Positions 1 to 5,738 of a stretch of DNA of 7,283 bases are shown piece after piece (the stretch's first letter is position 1; each line of letters begins with the position of its first letter). The translations under genes and the position numbers were made by a program. A model generated the notes under the pieces. That model was not told the origin of the DNA and did no database searches. It worked only from the letters and a program-made list of their open reading frames with translations. Source of the stretch: an uncultured Oscillibacter sp. (GTDB lineage Bacteria; Bacillota; Clostridia; Oscillospirales; Oscillospiraceae); the NCBI GenBank assembly GCA_900544105.1, contig UQUC01000088.1, positions 1-7,283 of the forward strand. Direction: 5' to 3'.

Positions 1-52
1 CCTTTGGTATTCTAAGCGTTGCGCTTAAAATATCCGAATTGTTGCCACCTTA

Positions 53-86
53 TGGTATGCCCGACTGGATTCGAACCAGCGGCCTT
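53..86 (-). tRNA. 3' fragment of a tRNA gene (att-like), not a complete tRNA
   Basis: On the minus strand, positions 80-64 form a T-arm: a 5-bp stem GCTGG/CCAGT (one G-U pair) closing the loop TTCGAAT. The acceptor 3' strand CGGGCAT (63-57), discriminator A (56) and encoded CCA (55-53) follow. The matching 5' acceptor strand ATGCCCG is not found in the next 100 bases to the right, and the sequence at 87-110 cannot form an anticodon stem around its CTCTAAA. This is therefore only the last third of a tRNA, perhaps tRNA-Arg from the AGGCC just before the T-arm (a guess). Tyrosine-recombinase elements insert at tRNA 3' ends and leave such a copy at the far end. The orientation places the inserted element to the right. 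Confidence 0.7.
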
Positions 87-174
87 TAGAGTCGGAGTTA
101 TCAGGCCGTCAAGCCGGAAAGTCTTGCGGCACAAGGGCTTGGTTGGTATCGCACAAATTTCTGCCATTTTGAAG

Positions 175-218
175 AAAAACCTCAGAAGCCTTGCAGGGCA
201 GGACTTCTGAGATTTTTT
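175..218. terminator. bidirectional intrinsic terminator
   Basis: CTCAGAAG (181-188) pairs perfectly with CTTCTGAG (204-211), and an inner CC/GG can extend the stem. On the plus strand the stem is followed by six T (213-218). On the minus strand it is followed by five T (positions 179-175). It lies 40 bases after the HEPN stop codon, so it probably ends the MNT/HEPN transcript and also blocks transcription arriving from the left flank. Confidence 0.75.
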
Positions 219-222
219 GCGG

Positions 223-257
223 TAGTAGTCAAATAGTAGTCTAAAGGTAACTACTGA
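223..257. repeat. short direct and inverted repeats next to the tRNA fragment
   Basis: TAGTAGTC occurs at 223-230 and again at 234-241, an 11-base period. An inverted partner ACTACT lies at 250-255. Clustered short repeats beside a tRNA-type attachment site could be arm-type integrase binding sites, but nothing in the window proves this and no integrase gene is present. Confidence 0.3.
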
Positions 258-659
258 TTAGAGAATCGCTTTGCTATGAAGATAGCGTTCCACCTCTGAA
301 ATAAATTGAGATGCCTGCATAAACACATCAGAAGCTTCCTCCTGCGTTGCTTCATAAAAGTCCTCATAATCAGCCTGTTCACGCAACACCGACGCATTGC
401 GGATAATTTTTGATGCTCCCTTCTCAAACACGCCAGTCTTGACATACTCCTGATTGAAGTGTGCAATTACTCCGCTGTGCTTGCTGCTGTCAAATCCATC
501 CAATGCATTGACTGCGCGAATCGCATGAAAAATAGCGTAATAGGAGCGGTTGATTGAAGACCGGAAATTTGCATTTTTCAAAAGCAACTCCGCTGTTTGC
601 AGTTCTTCCTTGGCCCGACCAAAGCGATGTGCGGATAGTACCGTTAAGCTGCCTGCCAT
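258..659 (-). CDS. HEPN-domain protein, putative toxin of an MNT/HEPN pair
   Basis: This 133-residue all-helical protein belongs to the HEPN family (PF05168/COG1895 type). The signature is R38-SYYAIF-H45, an R-x6-H arrangement of the HEPN R-x(4-6)-H ribonuclease motif. It is followed by KHSGVIAHF (60-68), also typical of COG1895 members. In characterised pairs of this type the HEPN partner is an RNase toxin silenced by its nucleotidyltransferase partner, sometimes by AMPylation of the HEPN protein; that role is inferred here. The start codon overlaps the 3' end of the MNT gene by 16 bases, implying translational coupling, and a weak AAGGATGG ribosome site lies upstream inside that gene. Length is normal and the frame is intact. 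The gene is AT-richer than the metal operon to its right. Confidence 0.88.
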   Translation of the reverse strand: MAGSLTVLSAHRFGRAKEELQTAELLLKNANFRSSINRSYYAIFHAIRAVNALDGFDSSKHSGVIAHFNQEYVKTGVFEKGASKIIRNASVLREQADYEDFYEATQEEASDVFMQASQFISEVERYLHSKAIL

Positions 660-973
660 AAAACAATACCATCCTTTTGAATGTTTTTATAAAATGGAAG
701 AATGTCTTTCCACTCCGTAAATTTATCATAATCAATGCAGAGAACAGATAGCACCTTTCCACACTCAAGTTCCAAATCAACTACGAGGTCAAGCATCTGC
801 TCTCGCATTGCTTTTGTTGCTCCTGCACGGAGGAGGATTGCCACATCAACATCTGAGTCCTCTGTTCGCGTTCCTCGCGCAGTAGATCCATACAGGACGA
901 TGCTGTCAATCAAATCTCCATATATCTCTTGCAGCCCCGGAATCAGTTTCTCTAACGCCAGATCAATCGTCAT
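644..973 (-). CDS. minimal nucleotidyltransferase (MNT), putative antitoxin
   Basis: This 109-residue protein has the Pol-beta-superfamily nucleotidyltransferase core. The motif GSTARG...SDVDVAI (residues 29-46) is a full GS-x10-D-x-D with metal ligands D41 and D43. A third acidic residue may be D81 in LCIDYDKF. The ATG at 973-971 is chosen because a strong GAGGAGG site sits 9 bases upstream; in-frame ATGs at 1030 and 991 have no such site, and the first would lie upstream of the proposed -10 box. MNT-first order with the HEPN gene overlapping its end is the common arrangement of this toxin-antitoxin module. By analogy with MntA of the HepT/MntA system, it may transfer AMP to its HEPN partner. 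The NTase fold is certain; the antitoxin role is inferred from the pairing. Confidence 0.88.
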   Translation of the reverse strand: MTIDLALEKLIPGLQEIYGDLIDSIVLYGSTARGTRTEDSDVDVAILLRAGATKAMREQMLDLVVDLELECGKVLSVLCIDYDKFTEWKDILPFYKNIQKDGIVLWQAA

Positions 974-982
974 CTGTATCCC

Positions 983-989
983 CCTCCTC
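983..989 (-). promoter_or_regulatory. ribosome binding site fixing the MNT start
   Basis: GAGGAGG on the minus strand, 9 bases before the ATG at 973. It decides between three in-frame ATG codons (1030, 991, 973). Confidence 0.8.
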
Positions 990-1009
990 ATCGCAGATTT
1001 TCTATTTGC

Positions 1010-1015
1010 AGTATA
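1010..1015 (-). promoter_or_regulatory. probable -10 box of the MNT/HEPN operon
   Basis: TATACT reads on the minus strand at 1015-1010, about 37 bases before the MNT start codon. The -35 region about 17 bases further upstream is only T-rich (TTTTAT), so this half of the promoter is weak or needs an activator. Confidence 0.4.
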
Positions 1016-1069
1016 GCATGGAACGGCCAAAAATAAAAGCGATTTTTATGGCAGTTTCTTTCAGCCTCC

Positions 1070-1324
1070 TCAATGCTTTCTGAACACGGGTGCGACCCGG
1101 TTCATTTGTGCGGCCTTATCGATGAATTCTTTCAAGTCCTCAATGTAGGTATAGGGTGCGTACTCAGAATAAATCTCAGGAGAGTCCAGAATAACAATTT
1201 GAACTCCATCCGCTCTCAGCGTCTCCAGTGTGCCAGGTACACAACGCGCCTCATTAAGTGTCTTGCATTGGTAAGCAATGCAGCCCTGTTGATCAAAGAT
1301 TTTTGCAAGTACAAAAGTAAAAGT
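1070..1324 (-). pseudogene. DUF6718-like small protein gene without a start codon
   Basis: An open frame of 84 codons runs from an in-frame TAA at 1327-1325 to a TGA at 1072-1070. Its translation is clearly protein-like: it begins TFTFVLAKIFDQQGCIAY and contains YSEYAPYTYIEDLKEFIDKA further on. The pattern of hydrophobic start, AK-F-x3-GCIA, and a later Y-x-EYxPY matches the small clostridial DUF6718 proteins as I remember them. Such proteins begin with Met a few residues before the LAK segment, but here no ATG, GTG or TTG occurs in frame before residue 70 or so. The gene has therefore probably lost its start by a small indel near 1320, or it uses a non-standard start. Its function is not known. 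A 43-bp palindrome lies about 30 bases upstream. Confidence 0.45.
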
Positions 1325-1651
1325 TTAATTCCTATACTTGTCCGATATTCATTCAAAAATGCCAAATCACGATTTACTAAATCATGATTTGGCATTTTCG
1401 TATTTCCGCAATCGCAGAGATAAACCGCAATCGGTGATCAAACAGCATTCTATCTCTGTCCAAATGATATTTTTATCAAGATCAACAAGAACCTTTATTG
1501 ATCAACGCTGTTCTTCAATGGTCTCATGAGATACCTTTTGAGGCTTTCTCCCCGCTGGATTGTAGGAAGGAATCGGTCCCAAAAATCATTGTACAGGTGG
1601 AAAATTTCTTTTCTTTTCCCGTAGATGAATGTACTCCTCGACGGGGAGCAA
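1325..1651. other. intergenic region with palindrome and short repeats, no firm gene
   Basis: This 327-base AT-rich stretch separates the ATPase gene from the DUF6718-like relic. It holds the palindrome at 1356-1398, two copies of CCGCAATCG (1406-1414 and 1425-1433, 19-base period), and an inverted pair CAGAGATA/TATCTCTG (1415-1422 and 1451-1458). A 54-codon minus-strand frame with a GTG start overlapping the ATPase stop (1659-1495) is possible but matches no family I recognise. No RNA gene is apparent. Confidence 0.5.
1355..1398. terminator. 43-bp near-perfect palindrome, possible terminator
   Basis: The sequence is symmetric about position 1377. Twenty of 21 base pairs match; the only mismatch is 1370/1384. 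The arms begin with AAAATGCCAAATCA (1356-1369) and its complement (1385-1398). On the minus strand the stem is followed by five T, so it could terminate the metal operon about 250 bases after the ATPase stop. The stem is AT-rich, and the length and symmetry are also compatible with an operator or a mobile-element hairpin. Confidence 0.45.
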
Positions 1652-3742
1652 TTACGCACCCTCGTGTTCCTCCAGCAGATCGGTCATGTTTTTCAAACCG
1701 ATGCCCAATGTGGAGGTATTGTGCAGCAGCGCGGATATTGCGGGCGGCAGTACCCCCGCCACGCCCAAGGTGATCAGCGACAGGTTGAAGGCCACGATAA
1801 ACCGGTAGCTGCCGTGGATCCGTGCCATCAGCGCTTCACTGAGCTTACGAAGCGTCACCAGCTCAAAGAGATCCTCTGAAGCAACGGTGATGTCGGCGAT
1901 TTCCCTGGCGATGGCCGCGCCGGTGGAGATGGCGATGCCGGCGTCCGCCTCGGAGAGGGCGGGAGAATCGTTGACGCCGTCCCCCACCATGATAACGGTG
2001 TGTCCCTTTTCCTTTTCCTGACGGATAAAGGCGGCCTTGTCCTCCGGTAGGACCTCTGCGTAAACGGCGTCCACGCCCACCTCGGCGGCAACGGACTCCG
2101 CTGTGCGGCGGTTGTCGCCGGTCATCATCACCACATTGGTAAAGCCGCTCTCATGCAGCGCTTTTACCGCGTCCTTAGCCTCCCGGCGCAGAGGATCGTG
2201 GATGCAGATGACCGCCGCCAGCTCCCCGTCGATGCAGAGATACAGATGGGAATACGCGGCGGGCAGCGCGTCATATTTCTCCTGCTCTCCCTCCGGGATA
2301 CAGCAGCCCTCGTCCTCAAAGACAAAGTGAGCACTTCCGATGATGACCTTTTTATTTTCCACCATACTGGAAATGCCGTGGGCCACCACATACTGCACCT
2401 GAGAGTGATATTCCTCATGGGTAAGGCCCCGCCGCTTCGCCTCTTCCACCACGGCGTTGGCCATGGAGTGGGGGTAATGCTCCTCCAGACAGGCGGCGAG
2501 GCGGAGCATATCCGCTTCCCGGTGCCCGCCGAAGGGAACGATCTGCGCCACCTTCGGCGTGGCGTAGGTCAGCGTACCGGTCTTGTCGAACACAATGGTA
2601 TCCGCCTTGGCCACAGCCTCCAGAAAACGCCCGCCCTTGACTGAAATGTGATGCCCGCTGCTTTCCCGCATGGCGGACAGTACCGCGACAGGGATCGCCA
2701 GCTTCAGCGCGCAGGAAAAGTCCACCATCAAAACGGCCAGCATCTTGGTCACATCGCGGGTCAGCAGATAGGTCACGGCTGTGCCGCCCAGCGTATAGGG
2801 GACCAGCCTGTCCGCCATGCGGGACGCCTTGTCCTCAGCGGTGGATTTCAGCTTTTCCGATTCCTCGATCATGCGGACCACCCGGTCATAGCGTCCGCTG
2901 CCGGATACCTTTTCCACGCAGACCACGCACTCGCCTTCCTCGGCCACCGTACCGGCATAAACAGGGCTGCCGGGCCGCTTGGCCACCGGCATGGATTCTC
3001 CGGTGAGAGAGGACTGGTTCACCATGGCCTCGCCCTCTACCACCCGGCCATCCAGCGGGATCATGCCGCCGGTGCGGATCACGATGCGATCCCCCGGCTT
3101 CACGTCGGTGACCTTCGTCAGCACCTCGGTGCCGTCTACCTGCTGCCAGACGTTTTCTACCCGTAGGCTCATGGCGGAGGCAAGGTCGGCCACGGACTTC
3201 TTGTGGGTCCACTCCTCCAGAATTTCCCCCAGCCGCAGCATGAACATGACCGAACCGGCGGTGGCGAAATCTCCCCGCACCATAGACACGGTGACGGCGG
3301 TGGCATCCAGCACGGCAACGGACAGCTTCCGGTGCCACAGGGCCAGAAGCCCTTCTTTGATGTACTTTGCGGAGCGGATCACAGCCAGCGCCGACGTCAC
3401 CGGCGCCGGCAGAAACAGGTTGGAAGCGCAGCGGCGCATAACAGTGAGGGCGAGCTTGTCCTCAAATTCCCGGTTCAAGGTGCGGGAGGTGTGCTCCGGC
3501 GCCAAGTCCAGCTTCTCCGCTTTTTCAAAGGAGAACCGGGCCAACGCACGGATCATGCGCTCCCGCTCCGCGTCATACACCACCACGGCGTCCCGCGTCC
3601 GGTCATAGACCTTGACGGAGCGCACGCCGTCCACCGCCAGCAGATAGTATTCCAGCACGTCCGCCTGCCGCAGCGTCATTCGCTTACAGCAAAGATGGAC
3701 CCGCAGCCGCCCGGCCGTATCATGTAGGATCGTGCATTTCAT
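1652..3742 (-). CDS. P1B-type heavy-metal translocating ATPase with SCA motif
   Basis: This 696-residue membrane pump exports a metal ion at the cost of ATP. All catalytic signatures are present: TGES (247-250, actuator), DKTGT with phosphorylated D386, MTGD (540-543) and GDGVNDSP (587-594). Residues 1-60 resemble an HMA-2-type domain (GRLRVHL...GVRSVKVYDRTRDAVVVYD) without the CxxC metal site, although a CC pair occurs at 18-19. The membrane metal motif, normally CPC, SPC or similar, is S343-C344-A345 within DFSCALKLA. The nucleotide-domain HP dipeptide is H425-S426 (HYPHSMA). Hydrophobic segments lie near 110-170, 315-358 and 645-685. The ATG lies 3 bases after the DUF6110 stop, so translation is coupled. 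The ion cannot be named from the sequence; the non-CPC motif argues against assuming copper. Confidence 0.93.
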   Translation of the reverse strand: MKCTILHDTAGRLRVHLCCKRMTLRQADVLEYYLLAVDGVRSVKVYDRTRDAVVVYDAERERMIRALARFSFEKAEKLDLAPEHTSRTLNREFEDKLALTVMRRCASNLFLPAPVTSALAVIRSAKYIKEGLLALWHRKLSVAVLDATAVTVSMVRGDFATAGSVMFMLRLGEILEEWTHKKSVADLASAMSLRVENVWQQVDGTEVLTKVTDVKPGDRIVIRTGGMIPLDGRVVEGEAMVNQSSLTGESMPVAKRPGSPVYAGTVAEEGECVVCVEKVSGSGRYDRVVRMIEESEKLKSTAEDKASRMADRLVPYTLGGTAVTYLLTRDVTKMLAVLMVDFSCALKLAIPVAVLSAMRESSGHHISVKGGRFLEAVAKADTIVFDKTGTLTYATPKVAQIVPFGGHREADMLRLAACLEEHYPHSMANAVVEEAKRRGLTHEEYHSQVQYVVAHGISSMVENKKVIIGSAHFVFEDEGCCIPEGEQEKYDALPAAYSHLYLCIDGELAAVICIHDPLRREAKDAVKALHESGFTNVVMMTGDNRRTAESVAAEVGVDAVYAEVLPEDKAAFIRQEKEKGHTVIMVGDGVNDSPALSEADAGIAISTGAAIAREIADITVASEDLFELVTLRKLSEALMARIHGSYRFIVAFNLSLITLGVAGVLPPAISALLHNTSTLGIGLKNMTDLLEEHEGA

Positions 3743-3745
3743 GGA

Positions 3746-4018
3746 TCACTCTGCCTGGCTTTCCTCTTCCGCGGAGGTATCCTCCACCACATTAGCGGTC
3801 TCGGCCTCCGTGCGCTGGGCGTTGATGGCCTTAGCCTCCGCATAGACGTCATCCGCCCCCTCACGCACAGCGGTCACAGCGGTCATCACGCTGTCCTTTG
3901 CCCGCAGGGCGGCGGCAGTGGTCTGGGCGTAGGCTCTTTTCGCGTCCTTGCTGCCCAGCAGCTTCATACCGGCAGTACCAAACAGAACGCCTGCGGCAAA
4001 CAAACCAATTTTCTTCAT
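3746..4018 (-). CDS. DUF6110-like small membrane-anchored protein
   Basis: This 90-residue protein has a hydrophobic N-terminal segment (GLFAAGVLFGTAGMKLLG, residues 5-22) that would act as an uncleaved anchor. An Ala-rich, probably helical region (28-70) and a strongly acidic tail (EDTSAEEESQAE) follow. The opening MKKIGLFAAGVLFGTAG...SKDAKRAY fits the DUF6110 family, small proteins often encoded beside HMA-containing P-type ATPases; I assign it from memory. It has no Cys and one Met-rich hint only, so direct metal binding is not obvious; the acidic tail could bind cations weakly or contact the pump. A strong AGGAGG lies 9 bases before the ATG. The stop is 3 bases before the ATPase start. 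Confidence 0.8.
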   Translation of the reverse strand: MKKIGLFAAGVLFGTAGMKLLGSKDAKRAYAQTTAAALRAKDSVMTAVTAVREGADDVYAEAKAINAQRTEAETANVVEDTSAEEESQAE

Positions 4019-4090
4019 AACAATTATCCTCCTATATGGATTTTATTTATTTCAAACCGATGGCCGGAAAGCCGGACCACAGGAATGAGC

Positions 4091-4354
4091 TCAGTCCTTC
4101 TTTTTTCCGAAATGAAACAGTCCCTTTTTTTCATACGTTTCCGCATGGATCTCTCCCGCCGTGTAGCCGGTGGCGTCAATAGCGGCGCGGAGGGCGTTTT
4201 CGTCCAGCGGCTCCTTAGAGAGGATCACCGTCTCCCCTTTGGAATGGGAGGATGTGACCTTCTCCACCGGGAATGCGCCGCGAACGGCGTCATTGATATG
4301 GGCTTCACACATAGAGCAGGCCATGCCGGAAACTTTAACTGTTGTCTGAATCAT
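4091..4354 (-). CDS. HMA-domain metallochaperone (CopZ-like)
   Basis: This 87-residue soluble protein consists of one heavy-metal-associated domain with the canonical site GMACSMC (residues 10-16, ligands C13 and C16) and the usual babbab pattern (TVKVSG..., V29-S37, ETVILSK, LRAAIDATGYTAG). The C-terminal tail is basic with FHFGKKKD. HMA proteins of this kind hand Cu(I) or other soft metals to P1B ATPases, and this one lies two genes upstream of such a pump whose own N-terminal domain lacks CxxC. The start at 4354 is preferred to an in-frame ATG at 4363, because the AGGAAAGG site (about 4364-4371) is well spaced only for the former. The gap to the preceding gene is 18 bases. Confidence 0.9.
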   Translation of the reverse strand: MIQTTVKVSGMACSMCEAHINDAVRGAFPVEKVTSSHSKGETVILSKEPLDENALRAAIDATGYTAGEIHAETYEKKGLFHFGKKKD

Positions 4355-4372
4355 AAAAAACATCCTTTCCTG

Positions 4373-5002
4373 TCATTTTTTCTTATAGCCGCAGTCGCAG
4401 TACGGCCCGCCGGAGGCAAGGGTATACTGCCGCGTAAAATCCGCCGTGCCTCCCGCTTCGCTCATGGTGTAGTCCAGACGGCACAGGGCCGGGGTCAAAT
4501 CGTACAGCCCCAGCTCCCGCATCAAAACGCAGATACCGCACTTGGTAAACCGGGCCTCGTAGCCACTGCCGTCGGGGTACTCGTAAAAGTCCATGTTCCA
4601 CGAATAGGGGTTCTGGTCGGCGGCCTTCAGCGATGCCGCCGCCTGCAGTCCGGCAACGCTTTGGGGGGTGAACTTTTTCTCGCCGCTTTTACGGCAGAAC
4701 CAGCGCATAGGCTTTGTCATCATGGCCTTGGCGTAATACTCCGTCAGCCGATCCACATTGGGACGCTCCGGCATGGTGAGAACGAAGGCCCCCAGCATGG
4801 CGCAGCCCACGAGATTGATTTTGAAGCGGTCCCCCTTCTCAAACTCCGGCAGGCGGCTGAGGACCTCCTTGTATTTTGCTTTCGCCCTCCGTGTAATCGC
4901 CTTCGCCGTTTGCTCATTATACCCCAGCACATCGGTCAACTGTGCCTGAAAGGAGTCCGCAAACAGCGTCCACATCCCCCATGGCATTCCCGTGTATTTC
5001 AT
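4373..5002 (-). CDS. L-2-amino-thiazoline-4-carboxylic acid hydrolase-like protein
   Basis: This 209-residue protein looks like the ATC-hydrolase family (PF14196). The diagnostic C-terminal half reads FTKCGICVLMRELG (152-165), PALCRLDY (171-178), and TLASGG-YCDCG (194-205). The founding member hydrolyses a thiazoline to a cysteine derivative, but most relatives are uncharacterised, so the reaction is not assured. Seven Cys residues (67, 103, 155, 158, 174, 202, 204) include a CxxC and a CxC. Lying in a metal-export operon, these could bind metal rather than serve cysteine metabolism; that is inference. An N-terminal helical segment precedes the core. No signal peptide is evident. The gene starts 4 bases after the methyltransferase stop and is very likely cotranslated with it. 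Confidence 0.78.
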   Translation of the reverse strand: MKYTGMPWGMWTLFADSFQAQLTDVLGYNEQTAKAITRRAKAKYKEVLSRLPEFEKGDRFKINLVGCAMLGAFVLTMPERPNVDRLTEYYAKAMMTKPMRWFCRKSGEKKFTPQSVAGLQAAASLKAADQNPYSWNMDFYEYPDGSGYEARFTKCGICVLMRELGLYDLTPALCRLDYTMSEAGGTADFTRQYTLASGGPYCDCGYKKK

Positions 5003-5006
5003 AGCG

Positions 5007-5633
5007 TTACCCCCTTCCCTTCACCGCGGGTTTCACACATTCCGCATAGGTCAGCGGAAAGGATGCTTTCAGCACGGTGCTCTTCCGCACCGTCCAGCCG
5101 TTTTGCCGCAAAAACGCCAGATAATCCGCGCTTGACCACCTGCTGTTCAGCGGAAATCCCGCCAGCTTCATAAAAAACAGCTTGATTCTGCCTCGCAGGG
5201 TGCCGTTCCCATGGGTAAAGGTAGGAGCGATGAGCACTCCGTCATCCTTCAGCACCCGGCGGATCTCGGCAAGGGCCTTCTCCGGCTGCGGGACGATGTG
5301 CAGTGCATTGGATACGATCACCACGTCAAAGGATTTGTCCGCATAGGGCAGGCAGAACATATCCCGCACCGAAAAGTGCAGCTTTGCGGAGCGGTTGTTC
5401 CGCTTCGCCTCAGCGATCATTTCCTCGGAGGCGTCCGTCACCTCGATGTGGCTTGCCGCACGCACGATATTTTTGGCGATCAGCCCTGTTCCGGCGGCAA
5501 GTTCTAGCACCGTTCTGGCTTTCACAACCGGTCGGATCAGTTCATACAGCTTTTCGTATGCCGCCCGGTCCTTTCGCATAAAGCGATCATAGCGCTTCGC
5601 GTTTTTGTTCCAGAAATTCTCAGACTTCTTCAT
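5007..5633 (-). CDS. class I SAM-dependent methyltransferase
   Basis: This 208-residue cytosolic enzyme has the Rossmann-type methyltransferase fold (Methyltransf_11/UbiE type). Motif I is ELAAGTG (44-50), followed by an acidic ribose-binding residue in VTDAS (65-69), RDMFCLPYADKSFDVVIVSNALHIV spanning motifs III-IV (90-114), and the RRVLKDDGVLI loop (125-135). The acceptor cannot be read from sequence. It has only two Cys (94 and 199) and lacks the several conserved Cys of the arsenite methyltransferase ArsM, so arsenic methylation is unlikely. It is the first gene of the metal operon, with an AAGGACGG ribosome site, and follows the structured leader at 5640-5845. The 4-base gap to the next gene suggests the two products work together. 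Confidence 0.9.
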   Translation of the reverse strand: MKKSENFWNKNAKRYDRFMRKDRAAYEKLYELIRPVVKARTVLELAAGTGLIAKNIVRAASHIEVTDASEEMIAEAKRNNRSAKLHFSVRDMFCLPYADKSFDVVIVSNALHIVPQPEKALAEIRRVLKDDGVLIAPTFTHGNGTLRGRIKLFFMKLAGFPLNSRWSSADYLAFLRQNGWTVRKSTVLKASFPLTYAECVKPAVKGRG

Positions 5634-5652
5634 AGCTGCCGTCCTTTTTTGC

Positions 5653-5687
5653 GGTTAGATGAATTCAACCTACATATATGCAAGGTT
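5653..5687. promoter_or_regulatory. alternating dyads upstream of the metal operon, possible operator
   Basis: On the plus strand GGTT (5653-5656), AACCT (5667-5671) and AGGTT (5683-5687) form two overlapping dyads: GGTT-N10-AACC and AACCT-N11-AGGTT, the second centred on the palindrome CATATATG. They lie between the leader hairpin and the first gene. Such symmetry could serve a repressor or RNA pairing. No cognate regulator is in the window. Confidence 0.3.
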
Positions 5688-5718
5688 TTTGTTAAAGTTG
5701 ACTAACTGCTGTGCTTTG

Positions 5719-5738
5719 AAAAACCGCGTTTCCGCGGT
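5719..5738 (-). terminator. leader terminator (attenuator candidate)
   Basis: On the minus strand ACCGCG and CGCGGT form a 6-bp GC-rich stem (5738-5733 with 5728-5723) closed by a GAAA tetraloop and followed directly by a run of five T. It sits inside the leader, about 85 bases before the methyltransferase start, so it would stop transcription before the operon unless disrupted. An upstream ACCGC (5769-5765) could pair instead with either of two GCGG segments, giving a possible switch. Confidence 0.6.

Noticed and set aside
19..210. 63-codon plus-strand frame containing GFEPA
   Set aside because: GFEP is the antisense reading of the tRNA T-arm GGTTCGAATCC. It is a familiar false protein over tRNA sequence.
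1406..1433. Two CCGCAATCG copies as replication iterons
   Set aside because: Only two copies, with no initiator gene or AT-rich unwinding region beside them in the window.
2103..3727. Long plus-strand frames opposite the ATPase gene
   Set aside because: They are antisense shadows of a GC-rich gene. The minus frame carries all P-type ATPase motifs.
4085..5173. 362-codon plus-strand frame across three genes
   Set aside because: It runs antisense to three recognisable genes and shows no domain. It is an effect of GC-rich codon bias.
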